A stretch of DNA of 64,000 bases from Microcebus murinus (taxonomy: Eukaryota > Chordata > Mammalia > Primates > Cheirogaleidae): positions 99,477,001-99,541,000 of the forward strand of contig NC_134110.1 in the NCBI RefSeq assembly GCF_040939455.1. The letters are read 5' to 3'. The notes under the pieces are model-generated. The model was not told the origin of the DNA and ran no database searches. It saw only the letters and a list, made by a program, of their open reading frames with translations. The translations under genes and the position numbers were made by a program. Position 1 is the stretch's first letter. Every line of letters starts with the position of its first letter. This document shows, piece after piece, positions 36,150 to 48,649 of this stretch.

Positions 36150-36300
36150 GGTGTGACGGTGGGCTAACAGCTTAAACTCTGTGCCTCAGTCTCCTCACCT
36201 GTAAAATGGAAATGATGATATCACCTAGTTCATTGAGTTGTTGTGAAGGTTAAAATGAATATTGAACATCAAGCATGTAGTACAGTGCCTGTCATATTTT
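36150..36300 (+). repeat. MIR SINE
   Basis: 'gtgcctcagtctcctcacct', 'gtaaaatggaaatgatgata', 'gttgttgtgaaggttaaaat' and 'agtacagtgcctgtcat' follow the MIR consensus closely. Confidence 0.75.
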
Positions 36301-36314
36301 AAAAAGTGGTTCCT

Positions 36315-36355
36315 ATAATTATTATTGCTATTATTATTGCTATTGTTATTATTAA
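36315..36355. repeat. (TTA)n-like low-complexity repeat
   Basis: Imperfect 'attattattgct' units directly after the MIR, probably grown from its A/T-rich 3' tail. Confidence 0.8.
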
Positions 36356-36429
36356 AACAGCTCCTGACCCTAGCCAGCAGGAGCCTTCTTCTATTGTTCC
36401 ATCATGTGTTCTCCTGGGAAAATATCCTA

Positions 36430-36610
36430 CCTGAGTGTATATGTACCTTGTGTGGCAGAGGAAAAAGCCCTGAGCTGACCATCAGATCTAGACCATCTGG
36501 CTAACTAGTCACGCGACCTCAGAAAATTAACCCAGTCCTTTTGCCCTCCGTTTCCTCATATGCAACATAAAGATCAGGAGCTAGAGAAGCCTTTTGGAAC
36601 TGTCCCATCT
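36430..36610 (+). repeat. MIR SINE fragment
   Basis: 'tcacgcgacctcagaaaatt' and 'ctccgtttcctcatatgcaa' match the MIR core ('gtgaccttgggcaagt... cctcagtttcctcatctgta'). Confidence 0.5.
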
Positions 36611-39439
36611 CTAATAGTCCTGGGCCTGCATATATGAAAATAGCCCCTCACATATGTCCTATTCTGCTCCAGGCTGCTGGTTATCACCCTGGTCCCAGCT
36701 GCCACATCTTCTCCCAGAGATAATCCAAGACACTCCTCTCAGCAGCACAGAAATCAGAATGCTCACTTTTTGGGCTTTTGTTAGTGAAGTAGTGTGTAGT
36801 TAAGTGGATTTATCTGAACACTGTAGAAACATGACTGAGAGGGAGAACCTGTTCATTGTGTTCCCTGAAAAATTAGACTGACAGAGTGGGCTTAGTTATG
36901 GCAGAATGAGCTGGAAAGCATGGAATCAGAGATTGCATAGAATAATAGAGTATCAGAGTTTGTTAGGAGAAAAAGTCCTGACAACAAAAACTGTGAATTG
37001 AATGTCCAAACAATATTTGGAATATCTACTTTAGAAACTTTAAAATAAAACAGGCTAATTTTCCTGAGATGGTTTAAGCATTAAACTGCCCAATGGCAGG
37101 AGCATTATGACATTCCACTTATTCATTCATTCACTCGTCGTGCACTGAGTGAGTGCCTGCTGTATGCCAGTGCTGACATGTATAACTGCTCAAAATCCCT
37201 GTCAGTCCTCAACTTCTCTGATTTTATCAAGAGGTATATTCTTTTGCCCCCTCACCCCCCAAATAGGCCATCTTTCACATTTTCAGATTGACATCAATTT
37301 GTGGAGTTCTAACAATTAATGGCTTTTGTGCTGTGCTGCTGATCATTAGAAAGTAATCTGTAGCCTAAAAATGATTGATTTTTTACAATCTGAAGTATAT
37401 TAATCAACTTTTTGAAAAGATTGAGGGAATAAGTTTCAGCTTTGCATTCAGATCTCTAAATGTAAAAAGCCCAGCTAGCTGGAGGTAGGGTATTTATTCT
37501 CTACATTTTTACGGAGAAATTGTACAAGTCTATTTTTGTTGCCTAGGTAATAATACAGCTTTGCTTTGGCCTCTTGGATGTGCAGCAGTGGTACAGAATG
37601 GATGGTAATATTAACAGTGAAGTGTGGTTGGAATATTGTAGGAAGTCATCAGCTTTACCCTTTTTTATTTACCCTCTGTGCTATTTCCATTAATATCATA
37701 TTATAATAAGATTACATACTTAAATAAGATCATATTTTCTTTTCAATGAAAACTGGAAATTTTCAAAGACTCTTTATAGAAGAGTTCCTCCTTCTAGCAG
37801 AAACTAGAATAACCAGTTTTCCTAGAAGACCTAATTACAGTTATTCTTTTTATGCAGTGATGTCTAAACACAGTATTATTATAATTATATGCATAATGAG
37901 CTATATCTTGATGTCAAGACATGGCTTATAAACCCTTTTATTTGAATGAAATACTGATTCAAATGAACTAAATCATTTTAGATTGGATAGTTGAAAAGAT
38001 TCATGAGTCAGAAGGAACTTTATAATGACCGTGGATGGCAGCACATTTTCCCGCATTTGTTGACCACTAATCAATCAGAGATTGTCTGTATGGGCATGGC
38101 TGCATGAAGTGGTGGGTGAATATACCTTATGCCTTTAGGTGAGTGAGCAAAAACTGGATGGATATGCAGCTGGCATATTCAAGTGTTTGGCAAAGAAAAT
38201 GGATATGCAACATTGGTGGCTCTGATAAAGGCCACTTTCCTATTTTGTTGAAGACGTGACTCATTCCCTGTGCATCTTTTGTGCTGCTATAGCTCAGAGG
38301 AGTCGATGTAGCTGGAGGACCTGGGGAGACATTTTTCTAGTATGACTATGTATATTTGTACAGAAATGCCATGTGATTATTTCTATCTCTCCAGCCTTGT
38401 CTACAAAAGGGAGATTCATTTTGCTCTGCAACGTGAAGCAATTACCTGGCACACATCAAAAAAACTTGCCAAAGAGTAGTAATGATGAATGATGCCGATG
38501 TTTGATGATATCAATGTAAATTGATTGATGCACCCATTGATTTAAAACCTTAAAGGAAATTTGGACTCAGAGTCCTATTGGCAGGTCTTCTATGAATATA
38601 TCCAAGCTCCTCCTTTTTACTCTCTCATGAGAATAAAATTTGCACTTCCAAGAAAATGAACCAAGTCTTACTTATCATCCGTGTTCTGCTTTCCAATGTT
38701 GTCCTAGTATAGCTTGATAGTCAAATAAGCATCTGGATTCTCCAGATCAACCTTTGTGAGGATTAATTGCTTAGGCCACACATGGTTGTTTCTTTCTCTC
38801 CAAGTGTCTCCTTCTGGCCCTAAATTCCTCAGCAGAGCCATCTCCTGCACCCTCAGGTGCTCTCCCTGCAGCTCTCTCTGATCACCGTCCCACAAACCTT
38901 TATATTCCTCCTCTCCCATGTCTACATTTTATACTGCCCCCTGCCCTCTCTTTTCTCCTCACTCCCTTCCCTTCTTTTCTGCCTTCCTTCCGGTCATCTA
39001 TCCAGAAAGGTTTACTGAGGATTGTTATTGACATGTTTTAAGCAAGCCCAGCACCCACTACCTGACCTGTAATAGGCATTTGAGAAACATCTGCGAGGCA
39101 AGTGAGTGAATACTTTGTGTGCATTTTGGAAGGATCATCTGGACGTCTGTGTAAAGGCTGAGGGGCAGGCAATGGTGTTATGCATCTGCTGAGTTCCTGC
39201 AGGCCGGGGGTGATGACAGACTTTGGGGAGAGAAGAAAGGAGAGCGTTGAAAGGAGAGGAAGTCAACTGGTAAAAGAAAGAAGACTTAGAGCTTGACCTG
39301 TTGGGGCAGGGGAGGTCACAGTGAAGCAGTGGGTCACCAAGAATGTGAGCATTGCTGTGCTGGGTGATGTAAGTTCCAACCAGCTTAAACGTCCCCCCCC
39401 CCCAGAATCCTATTTGAACTCCCTCAGACTAATTACGCC
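36611..39439. other. Long non-coding stretch with an L2/MIR-type trace
   Basis: 37118-37180 ('cattcattcattcactcgtc' then 'gtgcctgctgtatgccagtg') is the reversed 3' tail of an L2-type LINE. 39393-39403 is an 11-C run. Nothing else recognised; no exon. Confidence 0.4.
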
Positions 39440-40080
39440 CTTCTTTTGATTTCCATAGCGTTATATGGAATTGAAATTATTTTTGTTGATTTTAAATATC
39501 TAAAAGTTATGATCTCCCCAAGGCTGCACCTGATTGAGTGCTGTATCCTCCTAACGTTTTTCATGGCTTTTTTTGTCATCCGTAATTGTTTTGCAGTGGT
39601 GAAATGTCTCCTCAGATCTTTTGCTATTTATCAAGTTGTTTGTTTTCTTATCTTTCTAGCTTAAGAGATCTTTGCCAGATACGGGATTTGCAAACATTTT
39701 CTTCCAGTCTGTGGATTGTCTCCTCATTCTCTTAACATTCTTTTTCACAGAGCAAAAGTTTAAAATTTTGGTAAAGTTAGTTTTTTTCTTTTATGGATCA
39801 TACTTTTGGTGCATTTCTGAAAGCTTTTTGCAAAAATAAAGGTCACACAGATTTTTCTCCTATATTTTCTTCTAGATGTTTTATAGTTTTGTGTTTTATA
39901 TCATCTGTTTTACATCGTCTGTTTTACATCATCTTTATCGAGCTAGTGTTTGTACCTGAGGTGAGGTAGCATCGAGGTTTATTTTTTTGCATGTGTATGT
40001 CTAATTTCTCCATTTGTTAAAGAGGCTTTCATTTCTTAATGAATTCCTTCTGTGTCTTTGTCTAAAATTAGTTGACGGCA
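39440..40080 (-). mobile_element. Old L1M ORF2 fragment, minus strand
   Basis: Collinear with the reversed ORF2 region of an old L1: 'gagatctttgccagatacgg', 'atttgcaaacattttcttcc', 'cttttatggatcatactttt', 'gatttttctcctatattttc', 'ttctagatgttttatagttt' and 'gaggtgaggtagcatcgagg'. All frames are broken by stops; ancient. Confidence 0.75.
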
Positions 40081-40880
40081 TTTGTCTGCAGCTCTTTACA
40101 CTCTTCTTTTCCTCAAGGAACTCCACCAAGGAAGCTTGCTTAGGATTCTTACCAAATTTTCCTGAATGCCTGACAGGGTTCGAGGAGAGGAATCCTACCA
40201 GAGTGTAGACCCTCCTATTCTGCATCCTCACGTGCTCCACTGCTTTTGATAGCTCACAGTTAGCCTTTAGCAGTATGCTAAAACAAATTTTAACCGCCTC
40301 CCCTTACCAACTTAGGTGGAGACCATAGGTAAGCAAATGCCAGCTTCTGTTGCTGTCTGTGGACAACTTTCTATTCCCCAGGTTCGTCTTGGTTGGTAGT
40401 TCAGAGGTTTAAGAAAAGTTGTTAATTTGCTACTTCTTGAGCCTTTTCCTTGTTGTAAGGGTGGGAATGATGCTTTCCACATCTCCAAGCTAAAACCAGA
40501 TATCTCAGAGATAGTTTTGAGAGTTGAAAATCTCTGTGGTTTTGATGCTGCCATCTCACCGATAGCAACTTGTGCTGTTTGCCCTTTGGTTTCCCTTGTA
40601 GTGATCGGGGCTGCCCTGAAGCTCTTTGCTGGCAGAATTTTATTCACATCTTTCTGGACAATTCAAAGCATTGGAATTTTGATAATGGAGATTGTGTATT
40701 TTTCTGCTGTTGTCTTCCATGTTAATGTATATCTGTTCTGTGTGTCTGTACAATTATGTTGGCTCTTCTTTGGAAACAAACTAAGTATAAATCTCTGTGC
40801 CATACTGGGTTTTACTGTTGAGTTCATGTTAAATAAGGGTGGCGATGATCTCACTGATAACCGTGGTAAACATTAGTCAC
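40081..40880. other. Unexplained segment with opposed open frames
   Basis: A plus-strand frame (40427-40876, 149 codons, starts at TTG, no ATG near the start) and minus-strand frames (40312-40647 and 40663-40854) overlap. The plus product would have hydrophobic stretches, the minus product is basic and serine-rich. Neither matches a family I know. Position directly after an L1M fragment suggests decayed repeat sequence; an old retrocopy is another option. Confidence 0.3.
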
Positions 40881-43659
40881 TTTTACAATCTCTGAAGAAA
40901 TGTTTCTCCAGTGTTAACCTTAACTCTTGTGTCTTCTAATCAGGATGCGTGTTGTGTTTAGGTAATAGAAATTGTTCTTCTCGGGAGTAGATCTATTTTA
41001 TATTTTTAGGGCTAAGGAATTATTATTCAAAGCATAGTAATATGCAACTAAAGGGTTACTTAATTCCAAAAAAGTATGAATATCAGCTTGTTAATATATT
41101 CAATAGTGAACATGCTCAGCAATGAATGCCAATCATTAATTACAGTTCCTCTAACCTTATACCATTTGAGGTTTGGTTTAAAATTATTAAATAAAAAGCA
41201 TACACAGGCAAACAGTAGTTTTTGCACATAAGCTGATCTGAGACATGGTGTTGTTAAGTAGTGACACAATGTAAATTTATTTTTAATAACTTGGTTTGCT
41301 GAAAAGGAATCAGAGACCCATGGGGATTCTGTTTTCACTGCTTGAGGCAATCTCATTTGCAAAATCATTTCAAACGGAAGTCCATCTATCACTATGTAAA
41401 GACATGGAGTAATTTTTTCAGTGTTGACATGTTTGATTTTAGATATCCCACTACTACCCACTGGCATTAAGGGAATAATTCCTAATGAAAAGCCACCTTC
41501 TATTGTTTTATTTATTCCTTATACAACCAGCATGCATGCATTCCCTTTCATGAAACCATTTTTCTTATCTACTGGGTTTTCTGATGGACACAAACAGAAA
41601 ATGGCCATAATTTGAATAATCTTTTAATAATTGCTGGACAATTCAGAAGCTAATGAAAGGCCTGCTTGCTAGCATATCCATTAATATAATATTTAGAGTA
41701 ATAGAATGGAACTAGCTGAATTTTTAATGAAAAGCAGTTGTAAATATTTAAGTATTATTTGGAAATTAGGGACATCTGGGCTCTTAAGGGATTCTGTGGT
41801 TAGGTAAAAGGTGCCTGGTTAAATATGTAGTTCTGGGAACAGAACTCTGTGCCTCATGGCTCTAGCTGAAATTACAGATCATTCATTTATTAATGGACAG
41901 TAGCAGTCTCCCAGAAGACAGTATAAAAGAGTTTGACTCCTCCTAGAGTGGCTAATTGACTCTTACTCTTAACTCCCCGACATCTTTGCTCATCCTGCCA
42001 ACTTCATGCAGCCAAGCCATCCTTATGTTCCTGTGAACTTCTTAGGCTCAAAAAAGCCAACAGTATTGTTAATAAACCAAAGTTTTGTCAAACTATTTAT
42101 AATTGTTTTGGATGGGGAAATGCTTCTTATTACATCAAAAGAAGGGTTTCTCTAAGGTTCTGGACATGCAGTGTACCCCCCAAAAGTGTGATTCAGGCAA
42201 ACTGCAAATACAACAATACAATTTTCCCACTCTAGCTGGCCCTGGACCAATTCCCTTCTCAGAATAATGCAAAAGATCAAAGAGCTTGACCCTTGTAACA
42301 AAATTGCTAATTTGTGTTTTTCCTAAACGCCTGGGAAATGATAGTTTAGATTTAAAAGGTCTTCTCTTTTGATTCCTGCATATACACAGACTCCATTTAT
42401 GTCAACAAATTGCTTAATTAAGCCAAAAATATGATAATTTCAGTAAGAATTTGAAAACAATATTTGGCTTTAAAACAGGGATGATTCACCTGCCATAATC
42501 AACTATGAATTCTTTTATATGGAATAAGTATTTTCCCACCCTCAGTTGTGCTTCATAATATATCCTGCTTTTTTTTTTTTTTTTGGAAGGAAAATATGAT
42601 CCTTAAAATTAGTAATAATAGTAATGAAATAATAGATTGTTATATTTGTAATCAGTAATTATGTAGTCACCAAATAAGTGGCTAGTATCTAGGGAACAAG
42701 CAATTATACGAGCTGTGATTACTAAGGAAGTAATTATGATGGAAGATAAGCCTCTCTTCCTTGTGCTTTTTTTTTTTTTTTTTTTACTAGCATTTACATA
42801 ACACAGCTTCTAATCCACAGAGAATGTTTGTTTAGGTCTGAGAGAATGTGTATCTATTATATCATACACAGTTTAGAACAGGAACCCCTGGCATTCATGG
42901 ATTCGAGATTCTCAATTTCAACCCTTCACTGGTGGTTCGAAGGACAGTAGCTTCCTGTAACTCTTCCACAGCGTGTGTTTGAACCAGGTGTGCAGAGTTT
43001 CTGTGCGGGACTCCAGGGTGCCTGGCACCTGGCACCGCACCCCAGTGTGGTGGTCACACAAGCACAGGATCTCTTGTCTAGTGGGAGAACCTCTGTGTCC
43101 AAGCAGAAAGAAAAGAAAACCTGCTGTTGACAGAGCTGCAACTAAGGAAATGTAGTAAACACGTGAAAACACTAAGCAGTGGGAGAAAGTATAGGCTGAA
43201 GTTGTTTTAGCAAATTTGGGAATTCTCAGAATTCTCAGAGCATGAACCTGTGACTATTAAGGGGCTTTAATGAACTCATTAAACATGTATATAATCGAGT
43301 TGAATAGTATTCTGAGGAATCTGACCAACTGGACTGTCACGATCTGATTTTAACTGGCACAATGTAAAAAAAGAACTTTAGAGATAATATCATTTTTTTA
43401 AAAATTCTATTTAGCAAAAATTCCATATTTTAGCCAGACCTCAGGTTGGTATTATTTTCAACCTGTCTCTGTTTTGGGATGTTTTATGTTTTCTTAGCCC
43501 CTTGATAATTCTATGTGTTTATTCATTCTGTACACAAGAGAGAGAAAGAGCTATGGTAGACACAGCAAATAGGAATAAATAAGACCAGATCACCAATTAT
43601 TCAAAATACTATGAGAGATCAAAAGTTGTAAGGAGGTCTCATGTTTATTTATTTATTTT
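40881..43659. other. Long AT-rich non-coding stretch with two T-runs
   Basis: T-runs at about 42567-42584 and 42768-42786 could be reversed tails of small retro-insertions. A GTG-initiated frame at 42918-43172 (minus) lies behind the second run and has a hydrophobic N-terminal part, but no family is recognisable. Confidence 0.4.
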
Positions 43660-44275
43660 TGTAGTAAAAATTTTGTGGCTTTTATTGTCTTTGTATTTTA
43701 ATACAGATATATCATGTAGCTGGATCATAATTTCTTAACTATTTACATATTGGTAAACATCCTTGTCGTTAATGAATCATGATATTTTAAGTTGCTTTCC
43801 AAAATAATTATTCTAATTTATAATGTATTAGCAATGTATGAATTAATCCATTTTACTATATTTTTGCCAAAATTTGCAGAATACATATTTTTTAATTTTC
43901 AAATTTAACAAATTTAATGTCCCTTGTTTAATGTGTATTTCTCTGATTACCAGCGCCTGGACATTTTTCCATGTTTATTATTTTATTTCCTCACTTGTGA
44001 ATTAGCTTTGTTCATGTCTTAGCCCATTTACCACTGACTGAATATTAATGACTTTCACATTTATGTACATAAGTTCTTCATATAATAAAGTTATATGCCT
44101 TTATTGTCATAAAAATATTTTGACTTTTACACTTTAAATCAATTATATAAACCACCTTTTTCACAAACATCTAATGATTGAATTTTCTTTATCTTGGAAA
44201 TGTAAGAGCTTTCTTCAAAGTGTGCATCCTTTTTTTCCTTTTCCATTGAAGAAAAAAATCAAAATAACTTTTACC
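43660..44275 (-). mobile_element. Old L1M/HAL1-type fragment, minus strand
   Basis: 'gtgtatttctctgattacca', 'tttttccatgtttattattt', 'ttgttcatgtcttagcccat' and 'ataagttcttcatataataa' are collinear with the reversed 3' part of an old L1 ORF2. Fully decayed. Confidence 0.65.
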
Positions 44276-44984
44276 TAGTTTGGTTATCATTTTTTTAAGT
44301 ATAGAAATAATCTGTTAAAGTCATGCTGCTAATTTTGTTTTGTAAAGACAGATTTTTAAGTAGACACTTGGATTCATAGGCACTAACATGACTGTACACT
44401 TAAGTTAGAACTAGAATTAAATATATGGAACACCTCTTGCAACCAATCTTTTAAAATGTTTTAGTAGTGTTTCATGAGAAATAGTCACATTTTTTGTCTT
44501 ACTTTTCTAAGCCTGAATCATGAAATCTGTTTGATTTGATTTATCCTTAATTTTCCTTTAGAATGGTAGGAAATTGAGTTTATCAAAAAACATAATTACT
44601 CATTTCCCTTAGGAGAAAAAACAAAGCAACTTTACAACTCTAAGACCTTCCTTATAATAGCCCACAATTTGTCCAAAGTAACACTTAGTCATTAAAAGAA
44701 GTAAGAATAAGACCCTAATTTGAGAATATACTGTTTTCTAAGAGTCAAGTAGTTTAACAGACCCTGCCTCATACATCCTATAAGTTTAAAGATGGGGGCA
44801 TTTTTTTTAAAAGTATCTCCCTTAAAAACAGCAACATTGAATTCCTGATATTACCCAAATGAGTCAGAATCTGTAAAAGAGTAGAATGAAACAAACACTC
44901 AAGAGGTTTTTGGTCTATTGTCAAACTGCTAGGGTTTAAATTCATGTTCCACCGTTTTCTAAATAAGTGACAAAATTGTGACAA
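44276..44984. other. AT-rich non-coding stretch, no feature recognised
   Basis: No exon or repeat recognised; the frame 44778-44984 (minus) is chance-like. Confidence 0.4.
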
Positions 44985-45178
44985 TACTTAGTAATTATGT
45001 GAGTTGGGCATGTTACTTAACTTGAAAAACCTCAGTTTCCCCACCTATAAAATGGCAATAATAATAATAACCTACTGACAGAATCGTTGGGAGGGTTAAA
45101 CAAGATAATGCAAGTTAAAGTCCTCAATACAGAATCTAGCTCATAGCAAGCATTCCATTAATGTCACTTATTATTTAT
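44985..45178 (+). repeat. MIR SINE
   Basis: 'gttgggcatgttacttaact', 'acctcagtttccccacctat', 'aaaatggcaataataataat' and 'tagctcatagcaagcattcc' follow the MIR consensus. A short L2-type module ('cgctctgtgctaggtgatag') follows to about 45240. Confidence 0.7.
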
Positions 45179-45620
45179 CCAGCTGAAGAATATGGAGTGC
45201 CCGCTCTGTGCTAGGTGATAGGTCACACTAATCTCTTCTGTCTTCTTGACTGGGAACTAGTCTGGGAATATAAACATGCAAGTGTACTGAGAGGCCCAAA
45301 GTTACATAAACAGGATGGAGTCTCGAACCACTCTCTCTGCCCTACTAGGTCCTGAACTCCCAAGTTGATGAGTTAATTGTGATTTCAACAAAATTAGGAC
45401 CTCTGGTAAACTTATTTTAGTTTATTTCAGTTTTTTTTTTTTTTTTCCTGAGAATGGTAGGTAGGTGTATACTATCTAGGTATATACCTATTAAAAGAGG
45501 CTAGCATAATCTGAAAAAGGTTGAGCTTTGCCTGTCAGCTGACAATCTTTTTAAACTTCTTTTCAAAGATGCAGTTGTTCTGAAGCTTCTTATGAAATGG
45601 CTGCAGAGGCACAACTGACA

Positions 45621-46331
45621 TATGAGGACATGTGTTGCTTAATGACAAGGACACTTTCTGAGAAATGCATCGTTAGGTGATTTTGTTCTGTGAGCATCAC
45701 AGAGTGCACTTACACAAACCTAGATGACGTAGCCTACTACACACCTAGGCTGTCTGTATATATAGCCTGTTGTTCCTAGGCTCCACACCTCTATAGTATG
45801 TTACTGATGGAATGCTGTAGGCAGTTGTAACACCATGCTAAGTATTTGTGTGTCTAAACATGTCTAAGCCTCTGGGTACAGTGGCTCATGTTGTAATCCC
45901 AGCAATTCGGGAGGCTGAGGTGGGAGCATAATGAGACCAGGAATTTGAGACCAGCCTGGGAAATACAGTGAGACATTGTCTCTCGAAAACGAAAAAGAAA
46001 AATTAGCTGGGCTTGATGGTGTATACCTGTAGTCCCAGGTACTCAGGAGGCTGAGGCAAGAGGGTTACTTGTGGCCATGAGTTGGAAGCTGCAGTGAGCT
46101 ATAATCACACCACTGCACTCCAGCCTGGGCAACAGGGTGAGACCCTATCTCTAAATAAAAGAGTAAACATGTCTAAACATAGAAAAGATAATGCATTGCG
46201 CTACAGCATTACGGTGGCTATAATGTCACTATGTGATAGGAATTCTCCAGCTCCACTGTAATCTTCAGGGAGCACTGTGGAATATGTGGTCCATCGTGTA
46301 CCCAGACATCGTTAGGTGATGAGTGACTGTA
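45621..46331. mobile_element. Old TcMar/Tigger-type non-autonomous DNA transposon, split by an AluJ
   Basis: Left part: 'gacatgtgttgcttaatgac', 'tgagaaatgcatcgttaggt', 'acttacacaaacctagatga', 'cctactacacacctaggctg'. Right part: 'tgtctaaacatagaaaagat' to 'catcgttaggtgatgagtga'. Both ends contain 'cgttagg' subterminal text in inverted order. Its edges abut TA (45621-45622 and 46330-46331), as mariner-class elements require. Without the Alu the element is about 400 bp. The family is common in primates but I do not name it. Confidence 0.6.
45855..46176 (+). mobile_element. AluJ-type SINE with 13-bp target-site duplication
   Basis: The SINE body is 45868-46163. Its right arm reads 'gctgcagtgagctataatca' and 'ccactgcactccagcctggg', the ancestral primate form rather than the strepsirrhine one. 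The 13-mer 'taaacatgtctaa' flanks it at 45855-45867 and 46164-46176. About 15-20% diverged, consistent with AluJ age. Confidence 0.9.
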
Positions 46332-47076
46332 TTTATTTCTGTCATCGTTTACATTTTCTGTTCCCTATAAAGTCTCTTTTCTGCCACCATTTGATTGTGC
46401 TGTAATGTCTGGTGAGCTTGTATTAGTTTGAATCTTATATTAGGAAAAGGAAAGAGAATTAGACATGAGTGTCCATAAAGCCTGAAAACACACATGACAG
46501 ACACTTCTGCCATATTTCAACTAATTAAAAACAGATTCTTTATTCCTTAGAGAACTTTGGTCTTGTTAGTCAAAAAGATACTCTTGAACCATAGCCAAGA
46601 TTCCAGCAATGGAAAGAATCACCGACTCACTTGTCCAGAGACAAACCTAAGGGAGTGTATCACTAGACTGAATCTGCCTGGAATAGATTGGCTTTAATCT
46701 GTTATCTATATTTAAAGCCTTTTGAGATGACTTTTTATTAGACCGTGTTCACAGTTGGAGCCTGTGCAGGTTTGTCCTCCATGGCTGTGGGGCTGTGCGT
46801 GCATTTTCCTTTTCCTAAGGACATGGGGGTGGTGGGGGCAGCTGGAATGGCCAAGCTGTGAGGAAGAAGTACTACTGAGCACTTTGCTCACCAGCTAGAA
46901 TGTTCTATGCCCAGAGATACAGGAGAAGTAATTCCTGGGCGTCAATGACTTTCTGTAAGGGAAGAGCAATTGCTTGCCAGTGGCCGTAGCTGTATGAAGA
47001 GGAAGAGAAATCTCTCCCCTCAAAAAGTATGAGGTAGAGAAAGAGAACCTCATTTAATTCAACAATTCTTCACCAC
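46332..47076. other. Non-coding stretch, no feature recognised
   Basis: No exon or repeat recognised. Confidence 0.4.
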
Positions 47077-47245
47077 AATGTTTCCAAAACTTTTCCTAAT
47101 TTGACCCAGACACTCTTTACAAATACAGATTCCTGGGCCCACTACTGAACTGGAGAATCAGATTGTCTGGGGGACAGGCCCGGAATTTATATTTTTAAGG
47201 AGAACTCAGCCCATTCTATGATCATGTAAGTTTAGGAGACACTGC
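47077..47245 (-). mobile_element. MER5A-type hAT-Charlie element, degraded
   Basis: 'atacagattcctgggcccac', 'agaatcagattgtctggggg' and 'ggcccggaatttatattttt' keep the order of reversed MER5A. Ends ('tttccaaaac' and 'ggagacactgct') are degenerate inverted repeats. Confidence 0.6.
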
Positions 47246-48195
47246 TATATGATGGCTTAGATAAAAATAAGAGAACAAAAATGTACACAAAGAGGCATAA
47301 TAATTTTTGAAGGGTAACGTGATATGCTGAAGCAGAAAGACAGGAGCCTTCACTGTTTTGAAGGCGGGTTGTGTTCCGGGCCAGCGGCCGGGGTCCGGAG
47401 CTACTTCCAGAGACACATACACGATGCGCAAACTCGACAAGCCTGAAAATGGTTATTTTTGGACATACTGAAAGCCATGGTTTTTGAGTCTGTGAAACAA
47501 TATAGTATAGGATTAGCCTTTTTTCCCCCTCTCTCTACCGACACTTAATCTTATGAGGACTCTTCTCACTGATAGCCGACCTTTGTGTTTGTCAGCAAAG
47601 GGCTTCCACAGAGAACTCCAGGGCGGACGGGCTGCTTAGCGGGGCTGCCCTGTCTTTGCGGCAGTTTAGTAATGAAGCCAGCCTGAGGCTGCGGCTCTGT
47701 GGGAAAAGCCCCTTCTGTGCTTAGAGCCCGGAGTGATGGAGGAATCCCTGCTGGTGCTGCTCCTGAGCTCCCCCAGGCTTCCAGAGCCTCCCCCAGCCGC
47801 CCAGACCCTCCCAGCTCTGCCGCCTGTGGGTGGCTCCTCCCCGCCCTGGGGCGTCTCACAGAAGGTGTCACAGAGTGGCCTGTCTGCTTATAATGTCCTT
47901 AATTTATACATGCCGGTTTAGTCACTTAGATTTCATCTGAAAGCAGATCTGTGGCATCGGGCCTTAGACTTCCATTTATGTATTTTGGCCACTAGGGTTC
48001 CTTCTGTGTCTAGGACCCGACTTGTACTAAAGACCATGATCTGCTCTCTAAGGGGCCGCCCATACTTTTCACAGGTGCTCGCTGAGAAGGTCTTAGGGGT
48101 ATGGCTTTAATGTCTAAGTAAATGGTCATTAAAAAGTCATTCGGCCGTTGTGTAAACATACACAAAGACACTTAGACTGGGCCGTGCTTCCATTT
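47246..48195. other. Non-coding stretch with a GC-rich centre
   Basis: 47,345-47,400 and 47,590-47,870 are GC-rich with moderate CpG content, giving opposed chance frames (47566-47871 minus, 47699-47893 plus). No domain or splice-site pattern supports an exon. Confidence 0.4.
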
Positions 48196-48266
48196 CCCAG
48201 CTCCTTCTTTCCTTCATCCCTCTCTCCTTCCCCTTTTCTCTCTCTGTCTCTCTCTTTCTCTCTTTT
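48196..48266. repeat. Polypyrimidine (CT-rich) tract
   Basis: About 70 bases of almost pure C/T on the plus strand, including (TCTC)n; a possible triplex-forming tract and the cause of the Glu/Arg-rich frame on the other strand. Confidence 0.85.
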
Positions 48267-48649
48267 AATACAATTCTTGCAAAGTCCCTTAACTTTGTTG
48301 AAATCCTGTGCTATCCATCCCACAAAATATTATAGTCAGAAGTGACTTGAAACATAAACACACTAAGTTAGGAGCATGATGCTTACACACCAAAATTTTA
48401 GGCAATTTTATATGATTTGGAGTTTCATCAGTATTGAAAATGAATGTATATGCTTGGTTAATGCAATTTTTATATACTTGTTTATTTTGCATTTAAGCAG
48501 GAAAAAAATACAACCTGGTGGATTGAAAAGAAAGTCCAACTTTTTCTACAGTGGATCATAATCTGAAATACAGAGCCATGTGGGTTATTGAGGCAGACGT
48601 TAGGGGAAAATTCTGGATTTTTCTGTCAACAGTTGTACAGCAACAAAAT
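48267..48649. other. AT-rich non-coding stretch, no feature recognised
   Basis: No exon or repeat recognised. Confidence 0.4.

Noticed and set aside
42918..43172. 84-codon minus-strand frame with a hydrophobic N-terminal segment behind a T-run (possible retrocopy of a small membrane protein)
   Set aside because: Initiates at GTG, there is no AATAAA before the putative tail, no target-site duplication was found, and no family is recognisable.
47566..47893. GC-rich patch as a first exon or CpG-island promoter
   Set aside because: CpG content is moderate, frames on both strands are equally long, and no splice donor or core promoter stands out.
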